In this document: positions 45,269-53,877 of the stretch, piece by piece | Layout: each line of letters opens with the position of its first letter | Numbering within the stretch: the stretch's first letter is position 1 | Source: Leptolyngbya sp. O-77 | Lineage (GTDB): Bacteria; Cyanobacteriota; Cyanobacteriia; Elainellales; Elainellaceae | Length of the DNA stretch: 64,000 nucleotides | Reading direction: 5' to 3' | Assembly: GCF_001548395.1 (NCBI RefSeq) | Contig: NZ_AP017367.1 | Span: 4,253,001-4,317,000 of the forward strand | The notes under the pieces: generated by a model | What the model was told of the DNA's origin: nothing | The model's input: the letters and a program-made list of their open reading frames with translations, nothing else | Database searches by the model: none | Made by a program: the position numbers and the translations under genes

Positions 45269-46951
45269 GTGTCTTGCCCTGTGCCCCTGCTGTTTGCCCA
45301 ACTGGTTGCCCAATCGCCCACCCCGTCGGACTCCGCTCCAGCCTCAGCGCTGCCCCCGTTTGGGCCGCCCACCCCTGAGCAAGCCACTGCCTTCTTGGGG
45401 ACGCTGATCCTGACGGCTGGGCTTGCGGTTGCCCTTTATGCGCTGCTGTTTGTGGTGCTGAGGTCGGTCTTTCGCCGCACCGACTTTGAGCTGGGCATCG
45501 CCATTTTGAACCTGGCGCGGATTCCGGCACTGCTGATTCTGATCTTCGGCAGCTTGCGGCTGGCGCTGAATTTTTTGGCACCTAGCATAGCGCTGCTGTG
45601 GCTGGGGCGATTGTGTGCTGCGCTGCTCGTGGCGGCTATCACGTTTTTGATCGGGCAGTTGTTTACTCAAGCGGCGGTCTATTACCTGAAAAGCTTCGCC
45701 GAAAAGACCGAAGCCGCCTGGGATGATGTCTTGATTCCGATTTTGGAAACCATCATTCCGCCCCTGATTTATGTGTTTGGTGCGTTCTTCTTTCTGCAAA
45801 GTTTGGGAATTGATTTAACCGGGCTTTGGGTTGCCTTTGGTGGCATTACGTTTGTCCTTGGCTTTGCATTAAAAGACATTTTGGCAAACTTTTTTAGCGG
45901 GTTGGTGCTGCTGATTGACACGTCCTTTCAGTTTGGTGATATGGTGCGGCTGTCTGATGGTTCCACTGCGGTAATCAAGAAAGTGGGGCTGCGAGTGACC
46001 CATCTGTATGTGATTGATAATTACTGCGAAATTTATATCCCTAATGCGGAGCTAGAAAAGCGAGATATTGTTAACCTGAGTCGCCCTACGCCGCACTATG
46101 CCTATTCACTAGATGTGGCTGTGCGCGTTGATGCTGACCCTGTTGCTACGACCAAGATTCTGGCAGAAATTGTCAACGGGCATCCAGATATTTTGGGCGA
46201 TATGGAAGAGAAGCTGCGCTGCTTGGATTCGTTTGTAGGGCTAAAGCAGGCAGAAGATGGCGAAATTTCTAAAGTGGACGCAGGGCGACTGAGGCTGCTG
46301 GCTTACAAGAAATTGAACGACCAGCTTCAGCTTGTGGAATCCAGGCTGGAAGCGTTGATTGCCAATATTAGACTGCTGGAAAAAGGCGGGCTGCGGAAAG
46401 AAGAGTTGCGAAATTTGGCAGGCGATTTTCAAGCAATTCTTAGCCTGTTTGGGCTGCGGCTGGCGGGCGATCGCGATGATAAAAAAGGGCGATCGCGCCT
46501 CAAGGAAGAACCAGAGACTGTTCTTGCCAATGCCACAATTGGTCTGATTAGAGAACTATATCAGGCCTGGCTCAAAGACCCCGATCTGACTCCTGAAGAT
46601 GAGCAAATCTTGCCCCAAGAATGGGAACAAAAAATCGAAGTTTTGAAGCTAAAACTGGGACGACTCCATCAGAAACTAATGTCGTCTAGTCGAGATGAAA
46701 CTCGATTAGATGACTACACCTACAGCTTTCTAAGCTGGCTGCGAGAAAACTTTAAGGAATCGCAGACTATTTGGAAAGAACCCCAGGTTCGTATGACCGA
46801 CATTCAGGGCAATGCGATGCAGTTTACCATCCGATTTTACGTAGATAATATCAAGCTAGAACACTGGTTTCGCGGCAATCGGGTGACGAATGAAGTGCGA
46901 CGAGAAATCGTACGGCGATTGCGTCAGGCCTATATTTTGCACCTGCTGTAA
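45269..46951 (+). CDS. MscS-family mechanosensitive channel with large cytoplasmic insertion
   Basis: The protein has about 560 residues. The start is uncertain: TTG 45254 lies inside a HIP1 site, while GTG 45269 or 45281 are close by. Four or five membrane helices come first, then the MscS pore and beta region (FALKDILANFFSGLVLLIDT). The alpha/beta cytoplasmic domain begins YSLDVAVRVDADPVATTKIL, is interrupted by about 190 charged, helical residues, and resumes at RMTDIQGNAMQFTIRFYVDN. Such channels release solutes on osmotic downshock. No similar insertion is in E. coli MscS. Confidence 0.85.
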   Translation: MSCPVPLLFAQLVAQSPTPSDSAPASALPPFGPPTPEQATAFLGTLILTAGLAVALYALLFVVLRSVFRRTDFELGIAILNLARIPALLILIFGSLRLALNFLAPSIALLWLGRLCAALLVAAITFLIGQLFTQAAVYYLKSFAEKTEAAWDDVLIPILETIIPPLIYVFGAFFFLQSLGIDLTGLWVAFGGITFVLGFALKDILANFFSGLVLLIDTSFQFGDMVRLSDGSTAVIKKVGLRVTHLYVIDNYCEIYIPNAELEKRDIVNLSRPTPHYAYSLDVAVRVDADPVATTKILAEIVNGHPDILGDMEEKLRCLDSFVGLKQAEDGEISKVDAGRLRLLAYKKLNDQLQLVESRLEALIANIRLLEKGGLRKEELRNLAGDFQAILSLFGLRLAGDRDDKKGRSRLKEEPETVLANATIGLIRELYQAWLKDPDLTPEDEQILPQEWEQKIEVLKLKLGRLHQKLMSSSRDETRLDDYTYSFLSWLRENFKESQTIWKEPQVRMTDIQGNAMQFTIRFYVDNIKLEHWFRGNRVTNEVRREIVRRLRQAYILHLL

Positions 46952-46959
46952 GGCAACAT

Positions 46960-49272
46960 CTACAGTCTGGATTGACCCAGCGAACCGGAGTTTGCAGGCT
47001 GGTGCTGAATTGGCAGGCGAATCGTGAAACAGGTGAGGGCATTAGCGCTTTCTACCTGGATTGAGCCTTGGAGACATTCCACCAGCCGCTTCACCAGTGC
47101 CAGCCCCAGCCCTGTGCCACCGCGATTCCAGCGATCGACTCTGGCCACACGATAGAACTTTTCAAACAGGCGAGGCAGTTCTTCGGCGGGCAAATCGATT
47201 CCTGAATTACTCACCTGGACGTTCAGCATTCCATCCAAAATGTGGGCCGTCAGCGTGATTTGTTCATTCGGCGGTGTGTACTTACAGGCGTTGTGCAACA
47301 GTTCCATCACAATGCGCTTGAACCCGTTCAGATCAGTGGTGATGGACGGCAGGTTTTGTGGTAGATTGACTTTCAAATGTTGGCGCTGTTCCTGAATGCG
47401 CGCCTCGAAGGGTTCAATGATCGACGGCAGCCAATAGTTGAGATCGACGTTTTCCAGTTCGATGGATTGCACGCCTGCTTCTAGGCGCTGCAAGTCGAGT
47501 AAATCGTTAATCAGGTTTAGTTCCTGTGTGCATTCCTCTTCCAGGATTTGGAGATAGCGTGTCAGGCGTTCGTCGTGAATTTGGTGTTGTTCTAGCAGCA
47601 CTTCGACCATTTGGATCGCCATTTTGATATTGGTCATGGGCGATCGCAGTTCGTGAGACACGGTGCTAAGAAAGTCGTCTTTGATTTGATGTAGCTTTTC
47701 GAGTTCAGTTACCTGGGCTTGGGCGGTTTGGTACAGGTTGGATTGACGCAGGGCGATCGCCGTTTGCAGGCTGATCTGTTGCAGCAGACGCAGTTCCCAG
47801 GCTCGCCAGTCGCGGGGGCCCGTGTTTTGATAAATCGCCAGCAGCCCCCAAAGCCGCTCGTCTAGAAAAATGGGGGCGATCGCATAGGCCCGCACCTGAA
47901 ATTGCTCCAGAATTTCAACGTGGCAGTCGGTATGTCCGGCCTGATAGATATCACTAATGGCGAAAGTTTCACCATTGCGGTAGCGCCCACCTTCGGTTTC
48001 TTGCAGGTAGGTATCTTCCCAAACCGTCTGCACGCCTTCCGCCACCAGAGGTATCCATTCCTCTCCCACCGACTCGGCGACAAATCGACCGCTCCAGTTG
48101 GGTTCAAACTGGTAAACCGTCACCCGATCGACCTGGAGCGTCTGCCGCGTTTCGCTCAGCACGGTCGCCAGGATTTCGTCCAGGTCGAGTGATTGATGAA
48201 TATTTTGAATAATTAGCCGCAGCAGACGCTCTTGCTCGGCTTGCTGTTGCAATGCTTGGGTGCGCTCTTGCACGCGCTGTTCTAGCTCCTGATTGAGCTG
48301 TTGCAGGGCAGCTTCGGCCCGCTGCCGCTCTGCCAGTTCTAGCTGGGTCTGGCGATAGAGGTCGGCCTGCTGGATGGCGATCGCCACCTGATCGGCAAGA
48401 TGCTTCAAAAGCTGAATCTCGTCCGGTTTCCAGTGTCTAGGGTTGGCGCAGTGATGCGCGATCAGCAGACCCCAAAGATAGCCTGGCTGGAGAATCGGCA
48501 CAATCAAGCTGGCTCGCACCTGAAACTGGCGCAAAAACTCAGCATGGCAAGGCTGGATCGTCCTGTCGTCTATATCGGCGATCGCCCAAGTCCGGCCCTG
48601 AAAATAGCGCTCAATATAGTTTTCATAAAAGCAGGGGTCGTGGATATCCTGCCCCAGCAGCGCTTGCCAGCCGGGGGCGACCGACTCTTGCACCACATGG
48701 CCCTGTTTGTCAGAATCTATCCGAAACAGAACCACGCGATCGGTTTGTAGCAGTTGGCGAACCTCGGTGACAGTTGCAGACAAAATTTCGTCCAAATCGA
48801 GCGATCGCCGAATCCGCTCCGCCACCGTCCGCATCAACTGCTCGCGCTCGGCCGTCTGCCGCAGTTGCAGTTCTGCCTGCCGCCGCTCCGCCCGAATCTG
48901 CGCCTCTCGCACCTCGCGTCGCACAGCCTCCGGCAGCCGGGTCAGGTTCTCTTTCATGAGATAGTCGTGCGCCCCGGCTTTCATCATGGCCACGGCCGCC
49001 ATCTCGCCAATCGTGCCCGACACCACGATAAACGGCAAATCCATCCCGCTTTGCTGAAGAATACTCAGCGCTGCGGGTGCGTCAAACCCTGGCAACCGAT
49101 AGTCTGAAATGACTACATCCCAGGGGCGCGATGCCAGCGCCGCCCGAAACTGGTCGGCTGTCTGCACGCGCTCCCATTCCACACTAAAGCCGTCTTGCCG
49201 CAGCGCCCGCAGCACTAGCAGCGCATCGTCTTCAGAATCTTCGACCATCAGCACAATCAGTGGCTCACTCAT
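46960..49272 (-). CDS. Hybrid sensor kinase REC-GAF-GAF-HisKA-HATPase, cyanobacteriochrome candidate
   Basis: The protein has 770 residues. A receiver comes first (D57 in VVISDYRLPGF). GAF1 (about 150-305) has DPCF at 212-215 and PCH with C242-H243, 28 residues apart. GAF2 (about 355-510) has DCH with C450-H451 but no DXCF. The kinase follows, with FLSTVSHELRSP (H540), NACKYTPP, GIDLPAEELPRLFEKF and GGTGLGLALVKRL. The gene overlaps the upstream response regulator by 4 bases, so translation is coupled. The pattern in GAF1 fits a dual-cysteine bilin domain; bilin binding is inferred. GAF2 may or may not bind a bilin. Confidence 0.88.
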   Translation of the reverse strand: MSEPLIVLMVEDSEDDALLVLRALRQDGFSVEWERVQTADQFRAALASRPWDVVISDYRLPGFDAPAALSILQQSGMDLPFIVVSGTIGEMAAVAMMKAGAHDYLMKENLTRLPEAVRREVREAQIRAERRQAELQLRQTAEREQLMRTVAERIRRSLDLDEILSATVTEVRQLLQTDRVVLFRIDSDKQGHVVQESVAPGWQALLGQDIHDPCFYENYIERYFQGRTWAIADIDDRTIQPCHAEFLRQFQVRASLIVPILQPGYLWGLLIAHHCANPRHWKPDEIQLLKHLADQVAIAIQQADLYRQTQLELAERQRAEAALQQLNQELEQRVQERTQALQQQAEQERLLRLIIQNIHQSLDLDEILATVLSETRQTLQVDRVTVYQFEPNWSGRFVAESVGEEWIPLVAEGVQTVWEDTYLQETEGGRYRNGETFAISDIYQAGHTDCHVEILEQFQVRAYAIAPIFLDERLWGLLAIYQNTGPRDWRAWELRLLQQISLQTAIALRQSNLYQTAQAQVTELEKLHQIKDDFLSTVSHELRSPMTNIKMAIQMVEVLLEQHQIHDERLTRYLQILEEECTQELNLINDLLDLQRLEAGVQSIELENVDLNYWLPSIIEPFEARIQEQRQHLKVNLPQNLPSITTDLNGFKRIVMELLHNACKYTPPNEQITLTAHILDGMLNVQVSNSGIDLPAEELPRLFEKFYRVARVDRWNRGGTGLGLALVKRLVECLQGSIQVESANALTCFTIRLPIQHQPANSGSLGQSRL

Positions 49273-49709
49273 GCCAGCGAACTCCCAGGCAAACTTTCTG
49301 GGGGTGGCTCATTAATGAGCGCCCAATATAAACCCAACTGGCGTACGGCTTCGGTAAACTGCTCAAACTCAACGGGCTTTCGCACGTAGCTATTGGCTCC
49401 CAAACTGTAGCTTTCAATAATGTCGCGATCTTCGCTAGAAGAGGTCAAGATTACGACGGGCTGGAGGCGAGTGCGCTCGTTAGCCCGAATGCGGCGCAGC
49501 ACTTGTAAACCATCAATTTTGGGCAGCTTTAAATCAAGCAGCACCACGCACGGCAATAGTTCCAGTCCAAACAGCAGGTTCAAGGCTTCTTCCCCATTCC
49601 GAGCAATCAAGATTTCATTGGCTAGGTTGCCCCGGCGCAGCGCTCGGAGCGTCAGGCGTTCGTCATCCGGATTGTCTTCGACAAGGAGGATAGGGCGCAG
49701 GGAACTCAT
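49269..49709 (-). CDS. Single-domain response regulator, Rcp1-like
   Basis: The protein has 146 residues. Receiver residues are all in place: LVEDNPDDERLT, phosphoacceptor D59 in VVLLDLKLPKIDG, the switch threonine/serine in VVILTSSSEDRDI and the lysine in SYVRKPVEF. The ending resembles Rcp1, the partner of phytochrome-like kinases. It overlaps both neighbours by 4 bases and should pass phosphate from one of the two kinases. Confidence 0.92.
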   Translation of the reverse strand: MSSLRPILLVEDNPDDERLTLRALRRGNLANEILIARNGEEALNLLFGLELLPCVVLLDLKLPKIDGLQVLRRIRANERTRLQPVVILTSSSEDRDIIESYSLGANSYVRKPVEFEQFTEAVRQLGLYWALINEPPPESLPGSSLA

Positions 49710-52700
49710 AGATCAGATCTTGCCTCAAGTCTTGCCTCAATCACGGGAGTGGGAAACGTGAAATAAAAGGTGGCTCCTTGCTCAACTGCGGCCTCTGCCC
49801 AGACCTGACCACCGTGGCGATGGATAATGCGCTGGACAGTCGCCAGCCCAATGCCCGTGCCAGGAAATTCAGTCATATTGTGAAGACGCTGAAACACGCC
49901 AAACAGCATGGATGAGTAAGCCATATCAAAGCCGGCCCCATCGTCTCGAACAAAGTAGACCGTCTGTTCGGGCTGCTGGAGGATGCCAAACTCGATGCGG
50001 GCGGTGCTGTGGTGGCTGGTAAATTTCCAGGCATTTTGCAGCAGGTTGCTGAGGACGACGCGCATCAGGCTGGGGTCGGCCCAGACCACAACATCGGGAG
50101 CAATAATGCACTCGACCTGGCGATCGCGCTCGGAGTCCTGTAGCTCTTGCAGTAGCTCTTGGGCGATCGCACTCAGGTTGACCGAGACATGGCGCATCTC
50201 GGCGCGAGACACCCGCGACAGGCTGAGCAGGTCGTCGATCAGCAGCCCCATGCGCTGCACGTTGTGCCGAATCCGGTTGAAATAATCCCGACCTTCTTCG
50301 TCAAACTGGTCGCCATAATCTTCTAATAGCGCCTTGCTAAAGCCATCGATGGCGCGGAGGGGCGATCGCAGATCATGCGACACCGAATAGGCAAAGGCTT
50401 CTAGCTCTCGGTTGGAGGCTTCAAGCTGGGCCGATTTCTGCAACAGCTTGGCTTCGACCCGCTTGCGTTCGGTAATGTCGTAGTTGATGCCCGTCACGCG
50501 GAGGGGATTGCCCTGAGCGTCCCGCTGCACCACCGCATTAGCCTTGATCCAGCGCAGTTGTCCATCGGTGCGCCAGATGCGAAACTCCACGTCATAGTCG
50601 CCCTCACCGCGAACGGCCGCTTGCAGCGCGGCTTCGGTAGGGGCTAGATCATCGAGATACACACAGTCGCGCCAATCTTGATAGGTTGCAGCCTGACCAG
50701 ACTCCCACATCTGTTGTAGCCCATAGATTTCATACATCCGCTGATCCCAAATAGCCTCACGAACCGTGTCCCAATCCCAGGTGCCGATTTCCCCAGCCTT
50801 AAGGGCCAGCGTCAGGCGATCGGTGAGCAGGCGGCGCTGTTCTTCGGCTCGCTTTCGCTCGGTGATGTCGAGGACAACGCCCGTCAGCTTGATCAAGTCT
50901 CCTGTCGCGTTCAGCATGGCCTCACCCTTGGCCTGTACATGCCCAATAGAGCCATCCCCGCGACAGATGCGAAATTCGACATCATAGGGCTGATGGGTCG
51001 CGATCAGCGTCTGTACAATCTGGGCGTGAAACTCGCGATCGCCCGGATGAATAAACTGCTGGAGGTCTGCAAGATCCTTCGGCGTTCCCAGGGCCGGATC
51101 GCGTCGAAAAATATGAAACACCTGATCCGACCAGGTGATTTGTTCCGTTTGAACGTCAAACTCCCAACTGCCGATGTTGCCAATGCGCTGCGCTTCCCGC
51201 AGGTGAGCCTCACTGGTTTGTAGCTGGGCTTCGATAGCCTTGAGTGGCGTAATGTCTACATGGCAGCCCACCATCCGCAGCAACTCGCCCGACTCGCTCC
51301 ACTCAATGCCCTGCCCCGCGCAGATGACCCAGACGATTGACCCGTTTTTGTGGCGATAGCGGACTTCGTTGTAACATGGTTCTGCACCGCGACTCTGCAC
51401 ATGACGCACCAGGCAGTCCTTTACCTTTTGCAAGTCTTCTGGCAAGATATGCCGTTCCCAGTTGTCGAGCGTGTTGGGGATTTCGTCGTTTCCATAGCCC
51501 AGTATTCGCTTCAGCCCAGGACTCCAGTAGTTCGTGTTCTCGCGGGGGTTGTAATCCCAATAGCCCGCCAGCACTGAGTCGAGGACGGTTTCCAATAGCT
51601 TCAGTTCTTGCTGGAGTCGCTCGGCTTGCAGGCGTGCTTCTTCTGCTCGCTTGCGCTCGGTGATATCTCGCCCAATGCCGATGCTGCGACCGTCTGGCAG
51701 GGGAATTTGGACCCAGGATATGTCTAATAAACGACCGTCGCGGGTTTGGAGTCTAAACTCTTGCCAGGTAGAGTCGGCGGCTGTAATGTGGCGAATCACC
51801 CGGTCATAGTCTGCGGGATCAGGGTAGCACTCTCGCAGTACGTCGCGGGTCAGGTATTCTGCTTGGGGCCAGCCGATGGTCTTTTCGATCGTCCGGTTGA
51901 CTAGCAAAATGTCACCTGTTGCTGAATGAACACTGACCATGACCGGGAGGTGGTCGAGGGTAATTTGCAAAAGCTCTGTTTGGGCCCGTAGCTCGGCTTC
52001 AGCGATTTTGCGATCGCTAATGTCGGTGATAAATCCTTCCAGCCATTGCAAGTTTCCGGCTTCGTCGTAGATGCCCTGTCCCCGCTGCCAGATCCATCGT
52101 TCCTCGCCGGTTTTAGTCCGAATGCGATATTCGCATTCGTAGGGTGTGCGATCGCCCACAGCTTTTTGCACCAGCGTCCAGATTCGCTCAGCATCATCAG
52201 GATGAATGCCCTGCCCACAGGAGATCGAGCGCTCGACCAAATACTCGTCTTGGCGATAGCCTGTCACCATTTCTACGCCTGCACTAATGAAAATGGGCGT
52301 AAATGCGGGGTTATTCTGAACGCGATAGACATACCCCGGCAGATTGCCAATCAGCGTCGAAAGCTGCTGTTCGCTGGCGGCGAGGGCATTCTCGGCCTGC
52401 TTGCGCTCGGTAATATCGAGGTTGATGCCAATTAAGCGAGTTGGCTGCCCCACGTCATCCCGCTGCACCAGGAAGTAAGATTCGACGTAGCACATGGAGC
52501 CGTCGGGCCGCACCATGCGAAATTCTATGCCGCCGCTGTTTACAGCAGGGTCTTCCAAAGCCAGCAAAGACTGAGACTGGCAGTGGGGCAAATCGTCGGG
52601 ATAGACGAGCGCTTCCCATTCTGAGAAGGGTCTGGCGTGGTTGGACGGTGGAACGCCATAAATCTCACAAACGCGATCGTCCCAGACGAACTGATTACTG

Positions 52701-53644
52701 GTTGCGTCCCATTCCCACACGCCCAGTTTGGCCGATTGCAACGCGAGGCTGAGCCGATCGGACAGGTTGCGGAGCTGCTGCTCGGTTTGTTTGCGTTCGG
52801 TGATGTCTCTGGAGATGCAAAGGACGGAGGCGATCTTCGCCCCCGGTTCTCCCACCCGCGACTCGGCCCATTCTGGCGCAATGACCATTTCAAAGGTGCG
52901 GATTCCTTCTAGCGTTGGAGTCGAGAACTCGATAATCTGCTTTTCTCCGGTTGTCAACAGGCGGTTTACGGCGGCTTCCCAAGTGTTCACCATTGTTTCA
53001 TCCAGCCCTAGCTCGCGGCAGCTTTTGCCTAGAAACACCTCAGCGGAAAGGCCTGTGAGGCGGGTTAAAGAGGGGCTGACGTAGAGATGCCGCAGGTTCA
53101 GGTCAAATCGTTCGATGATATCGGGGGAGTTCTCAACCAGGTTTTGGAATTGCTGGCGTGATTCTTCAAGTAATTGGGTGCGATCGCGCACCAGGTCTTC
53201 CAGGTTGGTCTTGGCGAGTTCTAGCTCGGCGGCGCTGGGTAGGGCGATCGCCTTTGGCAGGATCGGAACCAGTGTGGCAGCGGTGGTGAGAGACACAATC
53301 GCCGTGGCGGACTTGACCCCGCCCGAAATCCAATAGTCGGGATGCCACAGCGTCCAAATCTCCATGACATGCGTCAGCCCGCAAAGCACGATAAACGCGC
53401 TAAAAAGCTGAAACATCCAGGGATAGGGCAAATCTCGCCGCTGCTGCACAAAGTAGACCAGCGCCACCGGAATGGAAAAGTAGGCCAGCGCCGTTAGCCC
53501 ATCGGACAATCCGTGGAGCCAGACGAGTCTGGTGTCCCACAGGTAGCAATGTCCGTGGGGCACAAACCCCACAACGGGTGGTGGAACATTAAGAAAACTG
53601 GCGAGATCGCGAAGGCTTGCAAACATCTTTAATGTCTCATCCAC
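49706..53644 (-). CDS. Ethylene-receptor-like multi-PAS histidine kinase
   Basis: The protein has 1312 residues. Residues 20-140 form an ethylene-binding domain of three membrane helices. D48, Y55, I58, P59, C88 and H92 match ETR1 D25, Y32, I35, P36, C65 and H69 with one constant offset of 23, including the block FIVLCGLTH. Seven PAS/PAC units follow, each ending near DITERK. HisKA (AYSVSHDLRSPLRAI, histidine near 1090) and HATPase (NLLQNAWKF, FVRDDGAGFD, GTGIGLATVQRI) complete it. No receiver or GAF domain is present. It heads the three-gene operon. Copper-dependent ethylene binding is inferred. Confidence 0.9.
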   Translation of the reverse strand: MDETLKMFASLRDLASFLNVPPPVVGFVPHGHCYLWDTRLVWLHGLSDGLTALAYFSIPVALVYFVQQRRDLPYPWMFQLFSAFIVLCGLTHVMEIWTLWHPDYWISGGVKSATAIVSLTTAATLVPILPKAIALPSAAELELAKTNLEDLVRDRTQLLEESRQQFQNLVENSPDIIERFDLNLRHLYVSPSLTRLTGLSAEVFLGKSCRELGLDETMVNTWEAAVNRLLTTGEKQIIEFSTPTLEGIRTFEMVIAPEWAESRVGEPGAKIASVLCISRDITERKQTEQQLRNLSDRLSLALQSAKLGVWEWDATSNQFVWDDRVCEIYGVPPSNHARPFSEWEALVYPDDLPHCQSQSLLALEDPAVNSGGIEFRMVRPDGSMCYVESYFLVQRDDVGQPTRLIGINLDITERKQAENALAASEQQLSTLIGNLPGYVYRVQNNPAFTPIFISAGVEMVTGYRQDEYLVERSISCGQGIHPDDAERIWTLVQKAVGDRTPYECEYRIRTKTGEERWIWQRGQGIYDEAGNLQWLEGFITDISDRKIAEAELRAQTELLQITLDHLPVMVSVHSATGDILLVNRTIEKTIGWPQAEYLTRDVLRECYPDPADYDRVIRHITAADSTWQEFRLQTRDGRLLDISWVQIPLPDGRSIGIGRDITERKRAEEARLQAERLQQELKLLETVLDSVLAGYWDYNPRENTNYWSPGLKRILGYGNDEIPNTLDNWERHILPEDLQKVKDCLVRHVQSRGAEPCYNEVRYRHKNGSIVWVICAGQGIEWSESGELLRMVGCHVDITPLKAIEAQLQTSEAHLREAQRIGNIGSWEFDVQTEQITWSDQVFHIFRRDPALGTPKDLADLQQFIHPGDREFHAQIVQTLIATHQPYDVEFRICRGDGSIGHVQAKGEAMLNATGDLIKLTGVVLDITERKRAEEQRRLLTDRLTLALKAGEIGTWDWDTVREAIWDQRMYEIYGLQQMWESGQAATYQDWRDCVYLDDLAPTEAALQAAVRGEGDYDVEFRIWRTDGQLRWIKANAVVQRDAQGNPLRVTGINYDITERKRVEAKLLQKSAQLEASNRELEAFAYSVSHDLRSPLRAIDGFSKALLEDYGDQFDEEGRDYFNRIRHNVQRMGLLIDDLLSLSRVSRAEMRHVSVNLSAIAQELLQELQDSERDRQVECIIAPDVVVWADPSLMRVVLSNLLQNAWKFTSHHSTARIEFGILQQPEQTVYFVRDDGAGFDMAYSSMLFGVFQRLHNMTEFPGTGIGLATVQRIIHRHGGQVWAEAAVEQGATFYFTFPTPVIEARLEARSDL

Positions 53645-53764
53645 TTGCTCTCATTTTTACCTTTCCCCCACAGTTCCGGATGTATTTCCATCGGCGATCG
53701 TCTGAAAGAACATCCGCCAATATGCGGAAAGCCCCCGTGATTGTGACATCACGAGGGGCATTTG

Positions 53765-53845
53765 GAGGGTGGAGCGTAGGGTGACGGAGTGGCGGGGTGT
53801 TGGGGTGACGGGGTGTTGGGGTGGCGGGGTGTTGGAGTGATGGAG
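53765..53845. repeat. Short tandem repeats of GTGACGGGGT type
   Basis: Units such as GGGGTGACGGGGTGTTGGGG alternate with small changes. They lie between the kinase gene and the lytic transglycosylase gene. A related repeat lies at the other end of the transglycosylase gene. Confidence 0.75.
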
Positions 53846-53877
53846 TTGCGAAGTGTTGCCTTTTGGCGCAGGCCTGG

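Noticed and set aside
53765..53845. Tandem repeats taken as a CRISPR array
   Set aside because: Units are 7-15 bases, unspaced and degenerate; no cas gene is present.
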